From positions 1 through 54,788 of the forward strand of contig CAJXXT010000008.1 in NCBI GenBank assembly GCA_913063495.1: a stretch of DNA of 54,788 nucleotides, read 5' to 3'. Under the pieces are notes generated by a model. That model searched no databases, was not told where the DNA came from, and saw only the letters and a program-made list of their open reading frames with translations. This DNA is from an uncultured Gammaproteobacteria bacterium (lineage in GTDB: Bacteria > Pseudomonadota > Gammaproteobacteria > Pseudomonadales > Ketobacteraceae). A program made the translations under genes and the position numbers. Every line of letters begins with the position of its first letter. The stretch's first letter is position 1. Below are positions 1-8,032 of this stretch, in pieces.

Positions 1-791
1 TTTGTTTGGTTCGCAATTTCCGCAGCTGCCATCTCCCGTAATTTTTTTTCAAACTCTTTCCTGGCAGAAATATCACGAGCATTTGCAAATATTAATTTTT
101 CATCCATCAAAGAAACAGTTTTCCACTCTATCCATTTATACGTGCCATCAATCGTTCTATAGCGATTTTCAAAAAGAACCGAGTCTGCCCCAGCCGTATT
201 ATTTAAATATTGAGCCTTTGTATTTTCTTGATCGGATGGGTGTACCAGGGAAGAGAAGTCATTCTTAACCAGTGTTTCTATTGGCCAGCCGAGAAGCTGC
301 TCCCATGCGATATTGATACGGATAAAGTTCCCATCAAAATCCATAAGGCAAAATAAGTCCGGGGACATGGAAAAAAAACGGCTAAGCTGGCTAATTTCAG
401 CACTATAAGTACTAATGTTATAAACAGTAACGAAAATCAATTGACGTTCATTCATCGGAACAGCTCTCAAATGCGCCCATCGCTGGTGATTACCTTCCGG
501 TTTCAGGCGTATTTCAGTATCGATTGTACTGTTACCCTTCAAGCTATGCGCTAACGCAGATTTGACTCTACTCCTGTCCTTTTCATGTATAATTTCACAG
601 AAACCCCCTGTTCTTTCGACCTCTGTTTCTAAACCGAGGAGATCCCACCCCCTGCTACTAAGTTGTACTATATCAAAATCAGCATTCAGTATCGCAAGTG
701 CGTCAAGTAAATCCTCCCCTATCTGATAATTGCGCCAGGAGATCGATCGTCGATTTTTTTTGTTTTGCTCATTATCAGAAGTCTTATGCAT
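1..791 (-). CDS. PAS-domain sensor protein, C-terminus beyond window edge
   Basis: The reading frame is open from an ATG at 791 to the first base, about 263 codons, with no stop, so the C-terminal part is missing. The translated protein has two PAS-like domains. The first follows 'ALAILNADFDIVQLS' and the second is near 'MSPDLFCLMDFDGNFIRIN', ending with the PAC-type segment 'NRYRTIDGTYKWIEWKT' and 'ARDISARKEFEKKLREM'. The last visible residues, 'AAEIANQT', resemble the coiled linker that usually precedes a histidine-kinase HisKA domain, so a PAS sensor kinase is the likely full protein; a GGDEF output is also possible. No membrane segment or signal peptide is visible, so the sensing part is cytoplasmic. 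The output domain is inferred, not seen. Confidence 0.8.
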   Translation of the reverse strand, partial: MHKTSDNEQNKKNRRSISWRNYQIGEDLLDALAILNADFDIVQLSSRGWDLLGLETEVERTGGFCEIIHEKDRSRVKSALAHSLKGNSTIDTEIRLKPEGNHQRWAHLRAVPMNERQLIFVTVYNISTYSAEISQLSRFFSMSPDLFCLMDFDGNFIRINIAWEQLLGWPIETLVKNDFSSLVHPSDQENTKAQYLNNTAGADSVLFENRYRTIDGTYKWIEWKTVSLMDEKLIFANARDISARKEFEKKLREMAAAEIANQT

Positions 792-1042
792 TGGCCTGCC
801 CAACCTTTTATAAAAAATCGCTCTTAAGCTTGCCCTGAAATCCTTACTTAATATTAGCATATGTACAAAAAACCATAACAGCACAAGGTGCATGAAATAT
901 ACAAATTTGGCACCTAATAGACTGTTCAGTTATATGGAAATCGAACCTTTGGTAAGCGAATGATAGAGCACTGAAAAGCATAGAGCTTGGTGATTTTAGG
1001 GCGTACAATGCTAGAGGCAAAAGCATTCATTCGGTTCCTGTT

Positions 1043-1816
1043 ATGACAAAATCCAACCTAAAAACAGTGGCTTATTTTATATTCTTCATTTCCTTTGTAA
1101 GCAATCTGACGGCTGAAACTTTTATAACTGAGAACGAGCTAGAGTTGGCTGTAATAAATGTTGGTGAACCACTTGGCTATATAGATGGTCAGGGAAATAA
1201 TGCAGGGATTTACTATAAAATAACAGAACAATTCGCGAAAGCTACAGGCATGAAGGTAATCATTAAACTTCTCCCTTTTCAGCGTATGATTGGAGAATTG
1301 ATAAGAGGCAAGATTGATTGTGCTATCTTCTTTACTTCAACGGAAAGACAGAAAACATTCACACAAGTAGGGTTGGTAATTAAAAAGCCTGTTATTATTG
1401 CTCTTCGTCCACTGAATCTTGGTGAATCTAAATTCAATATGGATAACCTAGCTTATTTCGAAGGTAAAACACTTGGGCTCGTTCGTGGAGCACAATATAG
1501 TGATGCGATTGAAAAAAACACTAAAATTATAAAATGGCCGGTAAATAGCTACAAAAACGGATTAAGAATGTTAGCTAAAGGAAGAATTGACGGATTTGTG
1601 GGAGGAAAAGAGACTATCGATGAACATTACACCGTTAATAATTATGATTACTATGTTCTCCAAATGAATACCAGTTGGCTACAGTGTTCAAAGCAATCAC
1701 CGCGGATGACTCCGGAAATTCTTACAAAGGTGACAAATGCCTATACGTCCATAAGTAAAAACCAGATTACAAAAATCATTCGAAAATATATCCCAACTTA
1801 CCAACCAATTGAGTGA
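1043..1816 (+). CDS. periplasmic solute-binding-like protein (SBP_bac_3 type), orphan
   Basis: The protein has 257 residues and begins with a signal peptide (about residues 1-24, ending near 'SNLTA'). The mature part has the pattern of family 3 extracellular solute-binding proteins: an early 'VGEPLGYIDGQGNNAGIYYKI' strand-loop, 'KLLPFQRMIGELIRGKIDCAIF', and a second-lobe 'GKTLGLVRGAQYSD'. Gammaproteobacteria often carry such proteins without ABC permease or ATPase genes, and none is next to this one. It could be a sensor or receptor accessory rather than a transporter part. Related orphan proteins occur at 48209-48976 and 49344-50084. The ligand cannot be told. The ribosome-binding site before the ATG is weak. 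Confidence 0.75.
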   Translation: MTKSNLKTVAYFIFFISFVSNLTAETFITENELELAVINVGEPLGYIDGQGNNAGIYYKITEQFAKATGMKVIIKLLPFQRMIGELIRGKIDCAIFFTSTERQKTFTQVGLVIKKPVIIALRPLNLGESKFNMDNLAYFEGKTLGLVRGAQYSDAIEKNTKIIKWPVNSYKNGLRMLAKGRIDGFVGGKETIDEHYTVNNYDYYVLQMNTSWLQCSKQSPRMTPEILTKVTNAYTSISKNQITKIIRKYIPTYQPIE

Positions 1817-1840
1817 TTTCTTTATAGAATTTCAATTGGT
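1804..1840 (+). terminator. hairpin overlapping the end of the solute-binding gene
   Basis: ACCAATTGA at 1804-1812 pairs with TCAATTGGT at 1832-1840, leaving a 19-nt loop; GTTTT follows. The left arm overlaps the last codons of the gene. It is plausible as a weak intrinsic terminator, but GC content of the stem is low. Confidence 0.4.
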
Positions 1841-1860
1841 GTTTTGGGCCATCAAAATAA

Positions 1861-2010
1861 TTACTTATCTAAGCGCTTATCGTAGTTGAATGGCGTGTCA
1901 TCCAATGCCGTAATATCACCCCAGTCTGGGTGATTAGGGTTAATTAATATATTGTTCTCCTCGTTAATGATCGACGAAGGTACGTGTAGGGACTCCAACA
2001 ATATACGGTG
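1861..2010 (-). pseudogene. RES-domain protein, C-terminal remnant
   Basis: The minus strand encodes 49 residues ending at a TAA (1861-1863). They contain 'LHVPSSIINEENNILINPNHPDW' split as VPS, NE-NN, NPNHPDW, then 'PFNYDKRLDK'. This is the conserved end of RES-domain toxins, where a VPS...E.N.L.NP.HPD...F..D.RL pattern is typical. An in-frame TAG lies just upstream (2011-2013) and no start or N-terminal RES residues are found, so this is a decayed fragment. RES toxins act with Xre-type antitoxins; no antitoxin gene was seen nearby. Confidence 0.6.
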
Positions 2011-2385
2011 CTAAATGCCACACGCAGGGCCGTAACTAAATGATAAATAGTCCTATTTTCAAAGGGCTACTTTGTGAATGTCAGCTCTTTTTCCCTAAAA
2101 AACATTTAGATAATTCGTATATATTTCATATTGTTATGAGTCAAAGTGTAGCAAATTAACCCGCATATTGTTGAAGACCCTAGATGCGGAAATATAATGT
2201 TCACCGTCGGCTTCATTTGTGTCATTAGCTCTGAATTTCTAAGCCGTTCGTTGACAAACAGTGTGATCTGATTAATATACGACCAACTAATGACCTTTTG
2301 GTGTATTTGGTCAGTTAGGGAGTTAATCACATCAATGGAACTGAATATGGCCAATTATTCAGCTACATATATACATAGGTTCATC
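2011..2385. other. intergenic stretch without a supported gene
   Basis: Between the RES remnant and the Rieske gene there is AT-rich DNA. The Rieske frame is open upstream to 2290 and offers an earlier ATG at 2335 (AGGGAG 12 nt before it), so part of this may be coding. I see no other gene, repeat or clear promoter here. Confidence 0.4.
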
Positions 2386-3414
2386 ATGCACCAAGAAGCA
2401 AGAGAAGAAAGAACGTACCCCTTTGGCGCATACCCTAATGGTTGGTACGTGTTAGCCAACAGCACCGAAATCAAAGTGGGTGATGTAAAACCCTTCCACT
2501 ACTTCGGCAAAGATGTGGTTATCTATCGCGGTAGAAATCACAAAGCACACATTGTTGATGCCTATTGCCCTCATCTGGGAGCCCATTTAGGTCACGGCGG
2601 CACGGGGATCGTCGGCAACAATCTACGCTGTCCCTTCCACCATTGGCAATTTGATGAATCAGGTAAGTGCGTAGAAGTCCCCTATTCTGAACCCCAACCC
2701 AAAGCATGTCTCACCCATTGGCCGATGGTGGAAAAAAATGGTCAGATCCTAACGTATTTCTCGGCTGATGGATCTGCCCCTCCATGCGATGTACCTGAAG
2801 TACCTGAGTTACAAGGCGATAAGGTTAAAGGTTGGAGCCCATCTCACTTTAGCAAATTTGAATATAGCGCCCATGTTCAGGAAGTTGTTGAGAACATAGT
2901 GGATTTAGGTCACTTCATTCCCATTCATAATGTTGAAGAAATCCCTAAAGTGGAAGAGTTAACCTTTGACGGGCCACGGGCGACGCTTAGGTATACCACT
3001 AAAAACAAAGTCCTCGGCAAGATTTTTAACGCTGCATTACATCTGGAATATTATGGGCCTTCTTACACCGTAGTACGGGTGCGTTCAATGACCAACGTTG
3101 TACTCATAGCCTCTATGGTTCCCACCAGCAAGGGCAAAGTCAGACATCGATTTCACTTCCGCATGAAAAATATGAACCCGTTAATCAACAAAATCATGCT
3201 GATTATTATGGCCAAACAAATCGAACACGACTTTTTGGGTGACTTACCCATTTGGGAACACAAAATATATCGGGAACACCCGAAGTTGTGCAAGAACGAA
3301 GGCGGCATCATGAAAATGCGAAAATGGTTTAAGCAATTTTATACAGACACCAGTAAGACAGAGAGTAAACCCGTCACAAATTCAAAATCGATACAATTAC
3401 AAGAAGTCCGCTAG
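2386..3414 (+). CDS. Rieske non-heme iron oxygenase, KshA / DAF-36 (Neverland)-like
   Basis: Counting from the ATG at 2386 (AGG six bases before it), the protein has 342 residues. The Rieske [2Fe-2S] ligands are visible as C61-x-H63 in 'YCPHLGAHLG' and C82-x2-H85 in 'RCPFHHW'. The mononuclear iron site reads N170-x2-D173-x2-H176-x4-H181 in 'ENIVDLGHFIPIH'. The NGWY start, 'DAYCPHLGAHL' and 'CPFHHWQFD..GKC' resemble cholesterol 7-desaturases (DAF-36/Neverland) and 3-ketosteroid 9-alpha-hydroxylase KshA, so a sterol or terpenoid substrate is inferred. It needs a reductase partner, and none is adjacent. It stands alone, far from the main catabolic set and without its operator. An upstream start at 2335 is possible. 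Confidence 0.8.
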   Translation: MHQEAREERTYPFGAYPNGWYVLANSTEIKVGDVKPFHYFGKDVVIYRGRNHKAHIVDAYCPHLGAHLGHGGTGIVGNNLRCPFHHWQFDESGKCVEVPYSEPQPKACLTHWPMVEKNGQILTYFSADGSAPPCDVPEVPELQGDKVKGWSPSHFSKFEYSAHVQEVVENIVDLGHFIPIHNVEEIPKVEELTFDGPRATLRYTTKNKVLGKIFNAALHLEYYGPSYTVVRVRSMTNVVLIASMVPTSKGKVRHRFHFRMKNMNPLINKIMLIIMAKQIEHDFLGDLPIWEHKIYREHPKLCKNEGGIMKMRKWFKQFYTDTSKTESKPVTNSKSIQLQEVR

Positions 3415-3737
3415 CCTAAAAATATACAGAAAATATCTGTCCATGAGTTGGGCGTTTGAAGTTAAACATTGTCCGAGTAATCCTGTTTGTAAGCTCTATT
3501 GGACAACCACACAAATCCAATGGTGTACACGTTTCACCTAAATCAAAGGCTTATTGTGTGATTCACATACAACCTTTCATTATATTATAAGGCGTTACAA
3601 ATTTCTGGCTAAACACGATCTAGAGTTTGGGTTGCAAAATCCCATTTAAAGCCCCAAACTTAAGGGCTAACTTAATAAGTAAACCTAGTGAATGATAGGC
3701 AGCAACCCTTACATACTATAACTAAGAGAGGTACATC
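3415..3737. other. intergenic region before the sulfation genes
   Basis: No gene is supported. GTTTGGG at 3625-3631 can pair with CCCAAAC at 3653-3659. A TATAAG hexamer near 3586-3591 could be a -10 element. AGAGAGG just before 3738 is a good ribosome-binding site for the next gene. Confidence 0.3.
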
Positions 3738-4379
3738 ATGGAACAGGTGGCAACTAATGTGCATTGGCACAATGGTGAGATTACCCGCACGGACAGAGAA
3801 AACATGCTAAGCCAGCAAGGCGCCACTTTGTGGTTTACCGGCCTCTCTGGTAGCGGCAAAAGCAGCATCGCCGTTGCACTTGAACAAGCCCTAGCAAAAC
3901 GCAACAAACTTAGTTATCGCCTTGATGGAGACAATATCCGCTTAGGTATTAATAACAACCTAGGGTTTTCTGCTGAAGATCGAACCGAAAACATTCGTCG
4001 AGTTGGAGAAATCAGCAAGCTGTTTGTCGACTCTGGAGTCATAGTACTTTCTAGCTTTATCAGCCCCTATAGCAATGATAGAGATACGGTACGAAAACTG
4101 CACCAAGACAATGACATGCCGTTTTTTGAAATTTTTGTAGATTGCTCCCTAGAAGAAGTAGAGAAGCGAGACCCTAAAGGGTTATATAAAAAGGCCCGTA
4201 GCGGTGAAATCAAAAATTTTACCGGTATTGATGCTCCCTATGAAGCTCCAAGCCATCCTGATCTTCATCTAAACACCGATAGCCAAAGCCTAGAAACTGA
4301 GGTTGATCTAATATTAGAGTTAATGGAAAAAAACGGCTTATTAGCTGCCCCCACTAGCCAACGAAACAAGGAAAGTTAG
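3738..4379 (+). CDS. cysC: adenylylsulfate (APS) kinase
   Basis: The protein has 213 residues. It phosphorylates adenosine 5'-phosphosulfate with ATP to make PAPS, the sulfate donor. The P-loop GLSGSGKS is at residues 35-42, followed by the family motifs 'DGDNIRLGINNNLGFSAEDR' and 'ENIRRVGEISKLF', the loop 'SSFISPY', and the C-terminal 'DPKGLYKKARSGEIKNFTGIDAPYE'. Length is normal for CysC alone, without a fused ATP sulfurylase. No cysDN or other assimilation gene is adjacent. Instead a sulfotransferase follows 0.8 kb downstream on the same strand, so the PAPS is probably used for making a sulfated product rather than for cysteine synthesis. AGAGAGG six bases before the ATG supports the start. 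Confidence 0.95.
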   Translation: MEQVATNVHWHNGEITRTDRENMLSQQGATLWFTGLSGSGKSSIAVALEQALAKRNKLSYRLDGDNIRLGINNNLGFSAEDRTENIRRVGEISKLFVDSGVIVLSSFISPYSNDRDTVRKLHQDNDMPFFEIFVDCSLEEVEKRDPKGLYKKARSGEIKNFTGIDAPYEAPSHPDLHLNTDSQSLETEVDLILELMEKNGLLAAPTSQRNKES

Positions 4380-4451
4380 TGTCAACCCACAACCGGGCAA
4401 GACACTAAATGATTGGTCACGTTAGAATAATCATAAGCCTTGAAACGCTTC

Positions 4452-4479
4452 CTTCCATATCCAGATTAGGATATGGAAG
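4452..4479. repeat. 11-bp perfect hairpin between cysC and the next gene
   Basis: CTTCCATATCC (4452-4462) and GGATATGGAAG (4469-4479) form a perfect stem with a 6-nt loop. There is no T run after it. A TATAAT hexamer lies close by at 4491-4496, so it may be an operator or a transcript processing site rather than a terminator. Confidence 0.45.
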
Positions 4480-4552
4480 ATGTACTGTGTTATAATTTCG
4501 CCATATTTAGGAGGCAAGCCTTCTTAACAAGTAAAGAAATCGTGAGGTATTT

Positions 4553-4825
4553 ATGAGTAAGTTGGCTAGTTTGATTTTGGGGACGATTTGGCTGTTTTGC
4601 CCAATAATAGCAAATGCATATGTTGGCCCTGGCGCAGGCATATCAGCAATCGGCTCATTTGTGGCGCTAATTGCCGCAGTATTGGTTGCGATACTAGGCT
4701 TTGTATGGTATCCGGTGAAACGCATGCTCAAGAAGCGCAATGAGCCTACTTTGGATGACGCTGAGGAATCCATTGAAGACCAAGCGATTGCCCAGAAAAC
4801 AAATTCAGACTCAATAGAGAAATAA
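4553..4825 (+). CDS. small membrane protein with conserved 'YVGPGAG...WYPVKR' sequence
   Basis: This 90-residue protein starts at an ATG preceded by GAGG with five bases between. It has a signal-like first hydrophobic stretch (about residues 5-22), then 'AYVGPGAGISAIGS', a second hydrophobic stretch (about 32-53) ending in WYPVKR, and a charged tail rich in D, E and K. I do not know a function. It lies between the APS kinase and sulfotransferase genes, two bases before the next gene, so a role in the same sulfated-product pathway, for example at the membrane, is inferred from context only. Confidence 0.6.
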   Translation: MSKLASLILGTIWLFCPIIANAYVGPGAGISAIGSFVALIAAVLVAILGFVWYPVKRMLKKRNEPTLDDAEESIEDQAIAQKTNSDSIEK

Positions 4826-4827
4826 CT

Positions 4828-5208
4828 GTGGATTGGTTCGGTGCGTTTTCTATTGTTATTTTCTTTGTGTTGTTCTTGAAGCTATTCAAAGTAGTTTCTT
4901 CAAGCAAGCAGGTCATAAACCTTGCCCGCACAACTCTTGGAGTTGTAAAAAACAAAGAATTAACTGATTTGGAAAAAGAAAAAGCCATGCAGCGATACTC
5001 TGTAGAGCTTTTTAAATACTTTATAATGATTGCGCTAGGCTGCGCTCTGGCTTTGGTTATTCCGCTAGGCTTTGTGTCTGGACTTGAATTGCTAGGGCTC
5101 ATGTCTTTTGACAATGTACTAGCTATTACATTGTCCTGGCAATTTATTCTTGCAACAACCTTGTTGGGCTGCCTAGCGTATTATTTAGTTGTAAAAAAAC
5201 ACGGATAA
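4828..5208 (+). CDS. small membrane protein of the sulfotransferase operon
   Basis: This 126-residue protein starts with GTG two bases after the previous stop, which suggests translational coupling. Three hydrophobic stretches are visible: near the N-terminus ('FSIVIFFVLFLKLF'), about residues 70-90 ('FIMIALGCALALVIPLGF') and about 105-121 ('FILATTLLGCLAYYLVV'). Between the first two is a short, charged cytoplasmic-type segment. I recognise no family. The position six bases before the sulfotransferase gene places it in the same operon. Confidence 0.55.
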   Translation: MDWFGAFSIVIFFVLFLKLFKVVSSSKQVINLARTTLGVVKNKELTDLEKEKAMQRYSVELFKYFIMIALGCALALVIPLGFVSGLELLGLMSFDNVLAITLSWQFILATTLLGCLAYYLVVKKHG

Positions 5209-5214
5209 TAAATA

Positions 5215-6294
5215 GTGAGCTTCAACAATAACTACTCGATGCTAGATCGCTTGTTTCATCAGCTGGCATTTTCAACCCGCCCAGCCCAGCAAAGCTTGGC
5301 CTACTTAGAAGACCGCCTATTTAAATCAAAGCTCGACCCAGTAACACCGGGCTCCCCCGTGTTTGTAACCGGTCTACCCCGTGCTGGCACTACCCTATTA
5401 TTAGAAATATTAGAAAGTAGTGGTGAATTCTGCGCGCATACTTATCAGGATATGCCCTTTATCTTAACACCCTTGCTGTGGGAGGAAATGGCAGCCAAAT
5501 TCCGTAAAAAAATCGAATTACAGGAGCGCGCTCACGGTGACGGCATGATGGTGAGCATGGAAAGTCCAGAGGCCTTTGAAGAAGTGTTATGGGCGAGCTT
5601 TTGGCCCAAACAGTATCACAAGGATCATGTAGATGTATGGAACCCAAGGTTTAGCTTTTCTGAATTTGAACAGTTTTTTAACCAGCACATAAAAAAAATT
5701 GCGCACCTGCGCCGCCCTGACCTAGCATCCCCTAGATACCTTTCAAAAAACAACATGAACATTAGCCGCATTGACTATATCGCCAAGATATTCCCAAGCG
5801 CACGCATAGTTATCCCTTTTCGACACCCATTTGAGCAAAGCGCCTCCTTGCTACGTCAGCACACTAATTTTCTCGCCATTCACAAGGAAGATGCCTTTGC
5901 CAAGAGCTACATGCGAGCTATTGGACATTACGATTTTGGTGAAAATTTAAAACCTATCAATATGGGGGGGTGGCTGGACAAACATACCGACCTATCACCT
6001 ACAACGCTAGAGTTCTGGTTGCAGTATTGGGTAAGCTCTTATCGCTCCTTACTTAAAAATCAAAACACTGCAACTCTATTTTCTTATGATCATTTTTGTC
6101 GACAACCCAAAGATAGCCTAAAAAAACTAGCGGACTGGGTTGGATTGGATAACAATGAGGCTGTGATAAGCCAGGCAGATCGGATATCTCCGCCCAAGCC
6201 TTATTCAGCAAAAGATTACGAGATTTCAAAAGAGTTACTGAACGACGCAATGGAGCTTTTTGAGGAAATGTCTGCAGCTGCTGTCAATTCCTAG
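5215..6294 (+). CDS. PAPS-dependent sulfotransferase family protein
   Basis: The protein has 359 residues and would transfer sulfate from PAPS to an acceptor hydroxyl or amine. The 5'-phosphosulfate loop 'VTGLPRAGTTLL' is at residues 51-62 and the 3'-phosphate site 'RIVIPFRHPFEQSAS' at about 197-211, both typical of the Sulfotransfer_3 group. There is no signal peptide, so it acts in the cytoplasm where PAPS is made. It is the last gene of a run that begins with cysC, which supplies its donor. The acceptor is unknown; proteins of this group sulfate lipids, saccharides or peptides. The GTG start follows the previous gene by six bases; an ATG eight codons later could be used instead. Confidence 0.85.
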   Translation: MSFNNNYSMLDRLFHQLAFSTRPAQQSLAYLEDRLFKSKLDPVTPGSPVFVTGLPRAGTTLLLEILESSGEFCAHTYQDMPFILTPLLWEEMAAKFRKKIELQERAHGDGMMVSMESPEAFEEVLWASFWPKQYHKDHVDVWNPRFSFSEFEQFFNQHIKKIAHLRRPDLASPRYLSKNNMNISRIDYIAKIFPSARIVIPFRHPFEQSASLLRQHTNFLAIHKEDAFAKSYMRAIGHYDFGENLKPINMGGWLDKHTDLSPTTLEFWLQYWVSSYRSLLKNQNTATLFSYDHFCRQPKDSLKKLADWVGLDNNEAVISQADRISPPKPYSAKDYEISKELLNDAMELFEEMSAAAVNS

Positions 6295-6296
6295 CC

Positions 6297-6344
6297 ATTC
6301 TTCAACGGATTAGCTTTTGATTGCAAGCTAATCCGTTGAAGAAT
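6297..6344. terminator. 20-bp perfect inverted repeat after the sulfotransferase gene
   Basis: Bases 6297-6316 and 6325-6344 are exact reverse complements with an 8-nt loop. It begins three bases after the sulfotransferase stop codon. There is no T run, so it may terminate poorly or act as a transcript end stabiliser. The right arm is also part of the decayed arylsulfotransferase copy next to it. Confidence 0.5.
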
Positions 6345-6441
6345 GCTGGGCGCTCGAGGCTGTCACTGCTGCACTTTAATCGTATTCAAATGCACGCACA
6401 TCATATCATTCTATCCCGCTATCAAGCAGCTGGTGCTTGCC
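6315..6441 (-). pseudogene. decayed copy of the 3' end of the arylsulfotransferase-family gene
   Basis: Several blocks match the end of the adjacent gene at 6540-7856. TTTGATTGCAA at about 6316-6326 and the following bases match 6560 onward. The 15-nt block at 6383-6397 is identical to 6670-6684. On the minus strand the pieces read GKHQLL, then RAFEYD, then SAQ and LAIK, the same order as in the intact protein. Stop codons and deletions interrupt the frame. This indicates a former tandem or partial duplication that has since decayed. Bases 6442-6539 show weaker possible similarity. Confidence 0.6.
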
Positions 6442-6539
6442 AGTACAATGAGGTGCCTTGATGGCCCCCAAGATCACACCAGCAATCCTTAGAGCCTGGC
6501 GGGGCGCTGGGGCAGCCTAAAGGAAACGTACCACCACCA

Positions 6540-7856
6540 TCATTCGTTGCAGGACCAATCTTTGATTGCAAAGTAATCCATTGGATAACGCTGAGCGCCT
6601 GAAATTTTCGCTACCGTATTTTCATCATAGCGATTAATGTATTGCCAAACGATATCGTCATTTTGGTCATATTCAAATGCACGCCCACCATAATATTCTG
6701 CCACAACCGTGTTGCCGTTAGTAAGGAGTTGGTGTTTACCCTGAGTGTTTGTAAAGAAGTGCTCATCCTGGGCTGGACCAAAAAGAACCTTGCTTGGCAC
6801 TTCCGGAGCGTACGGGCGTATTGAAACGATTTCGCTGCCACCCAAAATAGTGCCTTTTTTAGTATCATCAGAGTTGTTGTTTACCAATGAAATTGTGCCA
6901 TCTGGATGGAAGTCAGGGTCGTGTTGGCGAAGCCAGCGCCCTGCTCGATGCCATTTCACTCTCCAGGTAACGGGGTCGACAATTATCAGCAAATTGAGGT
7001 GCCGCAGAGACATTAGTAGATCGCCAGCTGCCAGGTGAGGGAATGCGGCAGCGTCTTCGACACTCAATTCTTCAATGTCATTAACATGCATGGCATCCTC
7101 TACTTGCATGTCCACTTTGAATTCGCCGTTGGCTACCAGCAACGAATACAACCCACTGTCAATTAAAATTTTAAATATAGAAACCTCTGCAAGAACCTCA
7201 CCCTGCGGAGAAACCTTCAAAACGGTGTCGCTACGATACGGTGTTTTGAATAAAGGGTGCTCTGGATTGTCCTGAAAGTAATATCGTGATGGAATCCAAA
7301 AGCTGCCATCACTTGCTTGATCAATGGAGTGATGGGTCATGCGCGCCAATGTCCAGACTGGATTACCACAATGATCAAGCTTAATGGTGCCTTTGCCGTC
7401 AAGATTAAAAATCACCGAGCCATCGGGGTTAAGATGCATTCCGTGAACAGCTGTATTCCAATCGGTGGCAGGAACATCCTTAGCAGGTGCGATATGACTT
7501 GAATCTTGAAATAAAGATGCGTATGAAACAGGCCATTCTTTTACGATGCTACCGTCGTGCTTTATTAGGCGCAGACCGGGAAGATCATTAAAAAAACCAG
7601 AAAGCAAAGTTAGCCCTGGTGTCATTTTACTTTCTTCATGAATCGTTGAGCCCTCCCCCTCGTAGCGAGCCTTGGCCAAAAAACCCGAAGGTTTATTGTC
7701 GATAATTCGATCACTATCCGCTATAACAGCTTCAACATCGTTAAGTACAGTTTTGATGACACTGTAAGGGAATAGTTCGTAAGCTCCAACTGCAACTCCA
7801 ACGAGAAATACTAACGCAGTGCCGCTTAAAAAAGACGATATTAAGGGTAAATTCAT
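6540..7856 (-). CDS. arylsulfotransferase (ASST)-family protein, membrane-anchored
   Basis: The protein has 438 residues. An N-terminal hydrophobic segment (about residues 5-28) is a signal anchor, so the rest is probably periplasmic. The body has the repeated strands of the ASST beta-propeller: 'HGMHLNPDGSVIFNLDGKGTIKLDHCGNPVW', 'HHSIDQASDGSFWIPSR', 'DAMHVNDIEEL', 'GDLLMSLRHLNLLIIVDP', 'HDPDFHPDGTISLVNN' and a C-terminal 'IVWQYIN'. Classical ASST moves sulfate between phenols without PAPS, using an active-site histidine. This protein is nearer the Arylsulfotran_2 type, whose activity is poorly known. The FG-GAP protein gene is upstream on the same strand, and the sulfotransferase operon converges on it. 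The sulfate link is suggestive but unproven. Confidence 0.75.
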   Translation of the reverse strand: MNLPLISSFLSGTALVFLVGVAVGAYELFPYSVIKTVLNDVEAVIADSDRIIDNKPSGFLAKARYEGEGSTIHEESKMTPGLTLLSGFFNDLPGLRLIKHDGSIVKEWPVSYASLFQDSSHIAPAKDVPATDWNTAVHGMHLNPDGSVIFNLDGKGTIKLDHCGNPVWTLARMTHHSIDQASDGSFWIPSRYYFQDNPEHPLFKTPYRSDTVLKVSPQGEVLAEVSIFKILIDSGLYSLLVANGEFKVDMQVEDAMHVNDIEELSVEDAAAFPHLAAGDLLMSLRHLNLLIIVDPVTWRVKWHRAGRWLRQHDPDFHPDGTISLVNNNSDDTKKGTILGGSEIVSIRPYAPEVPSKVLFGPAQDEHFFTNTQGKHQLLTNGNTVVAEYYGGRAFEYDQNDDIVWQYINRYDENTVAKISGAQRYPMDYFAIKDWSCNE

Positions 7857-8032
7857 GGTCGACTCGCCAACAATTCTGATAATTTCTCAAAATGAGAATA
7901 CATAAAATGAAAAAAAGCTATTCTACAGCCGTTTTATGGCTTAGTAAACTCTCCCAGCCTTTTCCAATAGCAAGTTGAACTTGCAAAGATGGAAAAGTGT
8001 TCCCGGCATAAGATGAGCCTGAAATCGCTAGC

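Noticed and set aside
237-247. TGGGTGTACCA, resembling the regulon operator
   Set aside because: One core base differs and it lies inside a coding region.
2-268. Open frame on the plus strand at the window start
   Set aside because: It is antisense to the PAS-domain protein, whose minus-strand frame has clear domain motifs.
844-1026. 60-codon frame on the minus strand before the first solute-binding gene
   Set aside because: No ribosome-binding site, family or coding-like composition was seen.
2106-2354. 82-codon minus-strand frame upstream of the Rieske gene
   Set aside because: It overlaps the region antisense to the Rieske start and shows no recognisable domain.
4746-5114. 122-codon minus-strand frame
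   Set aside because: It is antisense to the two small membrane-protein genes, which have better starts, spacing and hydrophobic segments.
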